A stretch of 9,010 nucleotides of DNA from Candidatus Woesearchaeota archaeon. GTDB taxonomy: Archaea > Nanobdellota > Nanobdellia > Woesearchaeales > GW2011-AR4. The DNA lies in NCBI GenBank assembly GCA_016181325.1, contig JACOZO010000127.1, positions 1 through 9,010 on the forward strand. The letters are read 5' to 3'. Positions 5,554 through 9,010 of the stretch are shown piece after piece (the stretch's first letter is position 1; each line of letters starts with the position of its first letter). Both the position numbers and the translations under genes were made by a program. The notes beneath the pieces were generated by a model. It made no database searches. It was not told the origin of the DNA and saw only the letters and a program-made list of their open reading frames with translations.

Positions 5554-7380
5554 ATGGCAAAAGCAAGAAAATCAGTGTATTTCACTATTGACGCCCTTTT
5601 GAGCGCCAGCCTCCTTGCAATAGGCGTCCTGCTGCTGTCTTCCTCTTACATAAGCGAGACCACGCCGCCTTCAAACAACTATTTTGCCGGCGATTTCCTG
5701 GCGGTCCTTTCAAACCTGAAGGTCCGCGAGGCAAACAGTTCCTCGATTTCTGAGATGATAGTCTCCGGGGACATAACCAAGCTCAATAACTCTATTCTCG
5801 AGCAGATAGGGGAGCTTTGGGCTGAGGGAAACGAGGCAGAGGCCAGGAACATCACTCAGGAATTCATCGGGCTTTATCTCCCTGAAAACATAGGGATAGG
5901 ATTTTACATTGATGATGAGCCGGTCTACGTCAGGGAAAAAACCAATTATAATTCAGTCACAAGCAGGAGGCGCCTTGTCTCCGGAATCCAGAAGAACAGG
6001 ACAACAGACGGCTTTGTGGCAAGGGCGATAGCTATCAGGACAAGAAAGAACAATTCATTGGTCGTGCCCGGCGATGTTATCACCAGCGCAGTTGAAAAAT
6101 CCCCGTCCGGCAACAACCAAAACCAGGTCAACATAACCTATGATGTGTACATACCGGACAACACCACGCTTCTGGGCTCAAGATGGTTCATCGAGGCTGC
6201 ATGGTCCGGGATAAGGTTTGACGCCTACCTGAACGGCCAGTTTGTTGGCTCCTCCTCGCCGAGCGACAACGGGCAGAAGAACTTCAACGACCTCAATGCA
6301 TACCTTGGAAAAGGCCACAATAACGCGAGCGTATTGTTCAAGTTCGGCAACGCCAACAATCCGGAAGGCGGCGATGACGGCGCCAGCCATTTCGTGGTGA
6401 ACTACACGACAACAGCCGTGAATACTCTGGGAAACCTGAACAAGAAATACCTTGCCCTGGTGAACTCAAACGCGTCTGTGAGGTACAAGAAGCCGATATT
6501 TGTCGCCGGGAATATAAATTCAATCAATATCTACCTGAACGTCACTGCGCAAAATGTTTCTTTGAATTACACCCTTGACGGCAATAATTATTTCATCTCC
6601 AAGAAGAATGCAAGCTCAGGCAACCTGACATGGTCTAATGACGAGATAGTGAGTGCCCTGGCAAGCAACGGCCATTCATTGAGCAGCCTCAACAACAAGT
6701 ATTTCTGGTTTGTATTTGATATTGATACATATAATGCCAGGGAAACAAAAGGCCCGGGCAGGCAGGTGCGCAAGAATTCCTACGTGGAAATAGACGCCAC
6801 TTCCACAATAGGCAATATCTACGGCATGATAGATGTCACGAAGCTCGTCCCTGTCTACTCCTACCAGACGCAGTGCAGCGGCGGATTCTCTGATTTTTAC
6901 AGGAATTTGAGCTGGAGGTTTAATGTTTCGAATTATACCATTCCTTTCATGACAGACTCCCAGCTTGCCTGGCTATACCTTACAGGCACTGACCCGTCGC
7001 AAGTGGCAAAAGCGAACCAGAATGTCCTGTACCAGCATCCTGCAAGCCCGCTCATCAGGGAATTTGCGAGATTCGGATACACGAATGAGGGCTCTTATTT
7101 TGTCAATGGGATTAATAACTACTCGCTGGTCTTTGGATCAGGATACTGCATAGACCCGAGATATTCCCTTGTGACCCATACATTCCTCCTGAATAATTTT
7201 GTCGGCTACGGCGGCACCTTCAGCTCATTGGCAGGGGCGAAAGACGATGCAGAGCAAAGGCTCGATGACAAGCTCGGGGACTTTGTCAATGCCGTGGAGA
7301 TAAGCAGCGATGTCATAGTGCTGAGCAGGATCCCCAGCATGTGGGGCCCGTCTGTCATGGAGATAAGGATATGGCAGTGA
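5554..7380 (+). CDS. Large heavily glycosylatable surface protein, pilin-like N-terminus (608 aa)
   Basis: From ATG 5554 the protein starts 'MAKARKSVYFTIDALLSAS', a basic leader, Asp13 and a hydrophobic helix (about 12-32), matching the layout of the 190-aa protein upstream, then 'DFLAVLSNLKVREA' (47-60). Nearly all the rest should be outside the cell. It has about 19 N-x-S/T sequons, alternating beta-type segments (for example 'TYDVYIPDNTT', 'RWFIEAAWSGIRFDAYLNG') suggesting at least one beta-sandwich near 190-290, and two Cys (441, 532) that could pair. The C-terminus 'IVLSRIPSMWGPSVMEIRIW' is a hydrophobic strand like the end of the 190-aa protein. Open reading extends up to a TTG at 5437, but those 39 residues are inverted-repeat sequence. 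Its size and position suggest a pilus tip or adhesin; the ligand is unknown. It overlaps the next gene by 10 bp. Confidence 0.8.
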   Translation: MAKARKSVYFTIDALLSASLLAIGVLLLSSSYISETTPPSNNYFAGDFLAVLSNLKVREANSSSISEMIVSGDITKLNNSILEQIGELWAEGNEAEARNITQEFIGLYLPENIGIGFYIDDEPVYVREKTNYNSVTSRRRLVSGIQKNRTTDGFVARAIAIRTRKNNSLVVPGDVITSAVEKSPSGNNQNQVNITYDVYIPDNTTLLGSRWFIEAAWSGIRFDAYLNGQFVGSSSPSDNGQKNFNDLNAYLGKGHNNASVLFKFGNANNPEGGDDGASHFVVNYTTTAVNTLGNLNKKYLALVNSNASVRYKKPIFVAGNINSINIYLNVTAQNVSLNYTLDGNNYFISKKNASSGNLTWSNDEIVSALASNGHSLSSLNNKYFWFVFDIDTYNARETKGPGRQVRKNSYVEIDATSTIGNIYGMIDVTKLVPVYSYQTQCSGGFSDFYRNLSWRFNVSNYTIPFMTDSQLAWLYLTGTDPSQVAKANQNVLYQHPASPLIREFARFGYTNEGSYFVNGINNYSLVFGSGYCIDPRYSLVTHTFLLNNFVGYGGTFSSLAGAKDDAEQRLDDKLGDFVNAVEISSDVIVLSRIPSMWGPSVMEIRIWQ

Positions 7381-8327
7381 CCAATTGTCTTGGAAAAAAA
7401 GGTATAATATACACTTTGATGGCAATAATACTTGTGATGGTCTCTATATTCATGTTCTCCCTCCAGACATCGCCCAAGCTCAAGGATGATGCTGCCGTGG
7501 CCGGGACCAGGGTTGCCACAATGAATGATTTCATGAAGGACATCCAGAAGGATCTGGTGAGGGGCATGACAATAGCAGGCTACCGCTCACTGCTCTCAGT
7601 CATAGCGTACGAGACTGAAAACGGCGCGTTTGTGGATGATTCAAAAGCCGCGTTCTCTGAGGCATTCTTCAACAGCACCGTCAATGCCACTCCAATGGCA
7701 GTCATGCAGAATGCCTCGTTCACGAACTGGACTACCAAGATCAAGACGCAGGCCGCAAAGATAGGCATAAGCGTTGACTTCAATGTCCTGAGCCTCTCGG
7801 TTGAGCATTATGACCCGTGGACAATCTCCCTCAACATCACCGTCAACATAAACATGAGCGATTCATCCAGGATTGCATCATGGAATGCCACGAGAAACCT
7901 CACAGCCCTACTGAGCATAAAGGGGATGGAAGACCCGGTTTATATCATAAAGACAAACGGCCTTATACCCAACGTAGTCGCGGAAACCGACGTGGATTTC
8001 TCGACAACAGCCAACCTGGTCAGGCATATAAACCAGTCTTTTTACATAGCTTCTTCCACCGCACCGAGCTACCTCATGAGGCTGCAGGGCAATATGGCTG
8101 CCTCTGAAAACGGCATCGAGAGCATAGTCAACCTCAACGAGATCTCCCAGCAGGGCATCTTAACTTTGGCAAGGAGCAATGTTGACTACATCTACTTCGG
8201 CAACCAGAGCCACACCAACTGCATAATCAACCAGACATTGGAGACTGAATACATCTGGTTCAGGCTCGACAGCGGCAGTGAGCCTTTGAATCATATTGAT
8301 AACTATAATGTTATTTGCAAGGTTTGA
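7371..8327 (+). CDS. Membrane-anchored or pilin-like surface protein (318 aa)
   Basis: From ATG 7371 the protein begins 'MAVTNCLGKKGIIYTLMAI': a short leader ending Lys-Lys-Gly, then a hydrophobic helix (12-31) with no acidic residue at the start, so it is either a divergent prepilin or a simple signal anchor. The outer region has a helical part (35-100, with 'AGYRSLLSVIAYETENGAF') and a later beta-rich part with 11 sequons. 'SIKGMEDPVYIIKTNG' (182-197) looks like a conserved block. Cys284 and Cys316 near the C-terminus could form a disulfide. GGAG at 7359-7362 lies 8 nt before ATG 7371, which overlaps the preceding gene by 10 bp; the earlier ATG 7341 would put charged residues and a longer overlap ahead of the helix, and GTG 7377 is a second option. 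Last gene of the run, probably an assembly-complex or minor pilin partner of the 608-aa protein. Function not established. Confidence 0.78.
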   Translation: MAVTNCLGKKGIIYTLMAIILVMVSIFMFSLQTSPKLKDDAAVAGTRVATMNDFMKDIQKDLVRGMTIAGYRSLLSVIAYETENGAFVDDSKAAFSEAFFNSTVNATPMAVMQNASFTNWTTKIKTQAAKIGISVDFNVLSLSVEHYDPWTISLNITVNINMSDSSRIASWNATRNLTALLSIKGMEDPVYIIKTNGLIPNVVAETDVDFSTTANLVRHINQSFYIASSTAPSYLMRLQGNMAASENGIESIVNLNEISQQGILTLARSNVDYIYFGNQSHTNCIINQTLETEYIWFRLDSGSEPLNHIDNYNVICKV

Positions 8328-8368
8328 GTATCTGCATGCGAACTTCTTCGGGGATAAAAATTCAATCC

Positions 8369-8385
8369 GTCGCCTTTGAGGCGAC
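8369..8385. repeat. Perfect hairpin inside the left arm of the second element
   Basis: GTCGCCT-TTG-AGGCGAC is a 7-bp perfect stem with a 3-nt loop. It separates the two parts of the left arm of the larger inverted repeat. No T tract follows, so it is not a classical terminator. Confidence 0.75.
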
Positions 8386-8426
8386 CAAATTAGACTCGGC
8401 TAAATTTTTACTGCCAAGAAAATTTT

Positions 8427-8465
8427 GCCTCGAACCCATTGCAATAATCTATAAATGGGCGAGGC
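8427..8465. repeat. Strong hairpin with a competing 3' partner
   Basis: GCCTCG-AA-CCCATT (8427-8440) pairs with AATGGG-CGAGGC (8454-8465), a 12-bp stem with a 2-nt bulge and a 13-nt loop GCAATAATCTATA. The 3' half, CGAGGCG (8460-8466), can instead pair with CGCCTCG at 8489-8495. The two structures exclude each other, like an attenuator or switch, though nothing downstream on the + strand is an obvious target. A TATA-like sequence (CTATAAAT, 8449-8456) spans the loop and 3' arm. Confidence 0.65.
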
Positions 8466-8581
8466 GGAGCGCTATGGCAGGGAAGCGACGCCTCGCGCTA
8501 GAATTTGCCGGAGGCGGATTGAAGATAAATTCAATAATAAAATCTGTAGAAGCGAGGGAAGTTATGACGGGGGGCTGACGA

Positions 8582-8896
8582 TCAAATTTTATATAATACA
8601 TAGAGGAATAAAAATATAATAGCCAAGGAAATTCCTAAAATTTGGAAAACTTTAATATAGATTTTCCAAATCTTTTTCATCTTTTTAACATTATTATCTA
8701 ATTCTCTATCTTTCAGTTTCACAATATAGGTCGTGTCCAAATAGTTAGATCATAGATAGAAATATGAGAATGGAATTTTTTTATTCGAAGCAATTTTTCT
8801 AATGCGTGATTTTATTTTAAAAAATAAGAAATAGAAATAAATCCCTAAGCAAATTCCTAGCGCAAATAGGATAATAAATACACTTGCAAGAAACAT
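8582..8896 (-). pseudogene. Interrupted gene for a small membrane protein (in-frame TGA)
   Basis: From ATG 8896 the - strand frame encodes 48 residues with a long hydrophobic segment (about 2-26) and a basic tail ('KIKSRIRKIASNKK'), then meets TGA at 8752-8750. The same frame stays open for another 55 codons to TGA 8584-8582: a charged stretch ('YIVKLKDRELDNNVKKMKK') and a second hydrophobic segment ('ILGISLAIIFLFLYVLY'). One frame open on both sides of a single stop, with sensible protein character in each half, suggests a once-continuous two-helix protein of about 104 aa. The frame also runs upstream past a TAA to ATG 8977 (MFSTRNKYKKNY), which has a TATA box about 30 bp ahead. Codons are much more AT-rich than in the neighbouring genes. 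Alternatives are two separate small genes or chance hydrophobic coding in AT-rich DNA. I do not recognise the family. Confidence 0.45.
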
Positions 8897-9001
8897 TATA
8901 ACGTAAATTATTATAGAGAACTTTGAAAAACTCTGCGTTTAATAATTTTTCTTATATTTATTTCTCGTCGAAAACATAACATATAAATACTAGTTTGTCG
9001 T

Positions 9002-9010
9002 CTATAAATA
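9002..9010 (-). promoter_or_regulatory. Candidate TATA box at the window edge
   Basis: On the - strand TATTTATAG is centred about 29-30 bp before ATG 8977, the same spacing seen for the KaiC-like gene and ahcY. It would be the promoter of the broken membrane-protein gene in its original, longer form. A second AT box (about 8982-8989) is too near the ATG to serve. Confidence 0.35.

Larger units (their letters stand above)
8361..8523. repeat. Folded repeat-like element after the operon
   Basis: TTCAATCCG (8361-8369) is a perfect inverted match to CGGATTGAA (8515-8523), and further in CAAATT (8386-8391) matches AATTTG (8502-8507). Between the two arm parts the left side carries a perfect hairpin and the right side a 7-nt insert. 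Inside lie a second AT hairpin (AAATTTT about 8402-8408 with AAAATTT about 8419-8425) and a strong GC hairpin (8427-8465). The whole begins about 33 bp after the last operon stop. A reading frame crosses it (to a TGA at 8576-8578), but its residues follow the repeat arms and look spurious. It could be a structured RNA, the operon's 3' end, or a miniature mobile element related to the one at 5364-5525. Confidence 0.7.

Noticed and set aside
8315..8578. 87-aa + strand reading frame after the operon
   Set aside because: It overlaps the end of the 318-aa gene and its codons follow the arms and hairpins of the repeat element. A shorter ATG start (8474) gives only 34 residues without recognisable character.
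8550..8580. C/D box small RNA suggested by TTATGACG and a following CTGA
   Set aside because: The first motif does not match the C box consensus (RUGAUGA) and no internal D'/C' pair was found.
8750..8752. Selenocysteine at the in-frame TGA
   Set aside because: No redox motif or Cys-like context surrounds the codon, no SECIS element could be recognised, and a second in-frame stop (TAA) exists upstream, so decay is simpler.
1..9010. CRISPR arrays, tRNA or rRNA genes, transposases
   Set aside because: I saw no regularly spaced repeats, cloverleaf-like or rRNA-like sequence, and no transposase or integrase motif on either strand.

Overview
This window looks like chromosomal DNA from an archaeon. 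The evidence is TATA-like boxes just upstream of genes (some giving almost no leader), frequent AGG (Arg) and ATA (Ile) codons, an archaeal-type S-adenosylhomocysteine hydrolase, KaiC/RecA-superfamily proteins, and two proteins with class III (archaeal prepilin) signal peptides. The style of the secreted proteins suggests an uncultivated DPANN-type lineage, but that placement is inference from gene style only.

Layout. Bases 1-84 are the tail of a gene whose end resembles TrmB/PLD-like regulators. A coiled-coil protein of unknown function (109-678) and ahcY (716-1975) follow on the + strand. A KaiC/RAD55-like ATPase (2012-2746, - strand) converges on ahcY. A roughly 300-bp intergenic region separates it from a + strand run of seven tightly packed genes (3049-8327). 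These encode a KaiC-like protein without a P-loop, a three-helix membrane protein, two small class III-signal pilins, and three larger proteins with one N-terminal membrane helix and many N-glycosylation sequons (190, 608 and 318 aa). Most junctions overlap or are separated by a few bases, so I read the run as one operon building a type IV-pilus-like surface structure. The window contains no secretion ATPase, platform protein or prepilin peptidase.

The operon is interrupted once, between the 190-aa and 608-aa genes, by about 190 bp holding a long two-part inverted repeat (5364-5525). A second folded, repeat-like segment (8361-8523) lies just after the last operon gene. Both share a core: ATTGCAA, an AT-rich TATA-like stretch, then CGAGG at nearly the same spacing. 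They may be two copies of one small element or structured RNA family.

The last 430 bases are much more AT-rich than the rest. On the - strand they hold a reading frame with strongly hydrophobic ends (8582-8896), broken by an in-frame TGA, and the same frame continues upstream past a TAA to a promoter-like site at the window edge. It looks like a decayed small membrane-protein gene of different origin from its neighbours.
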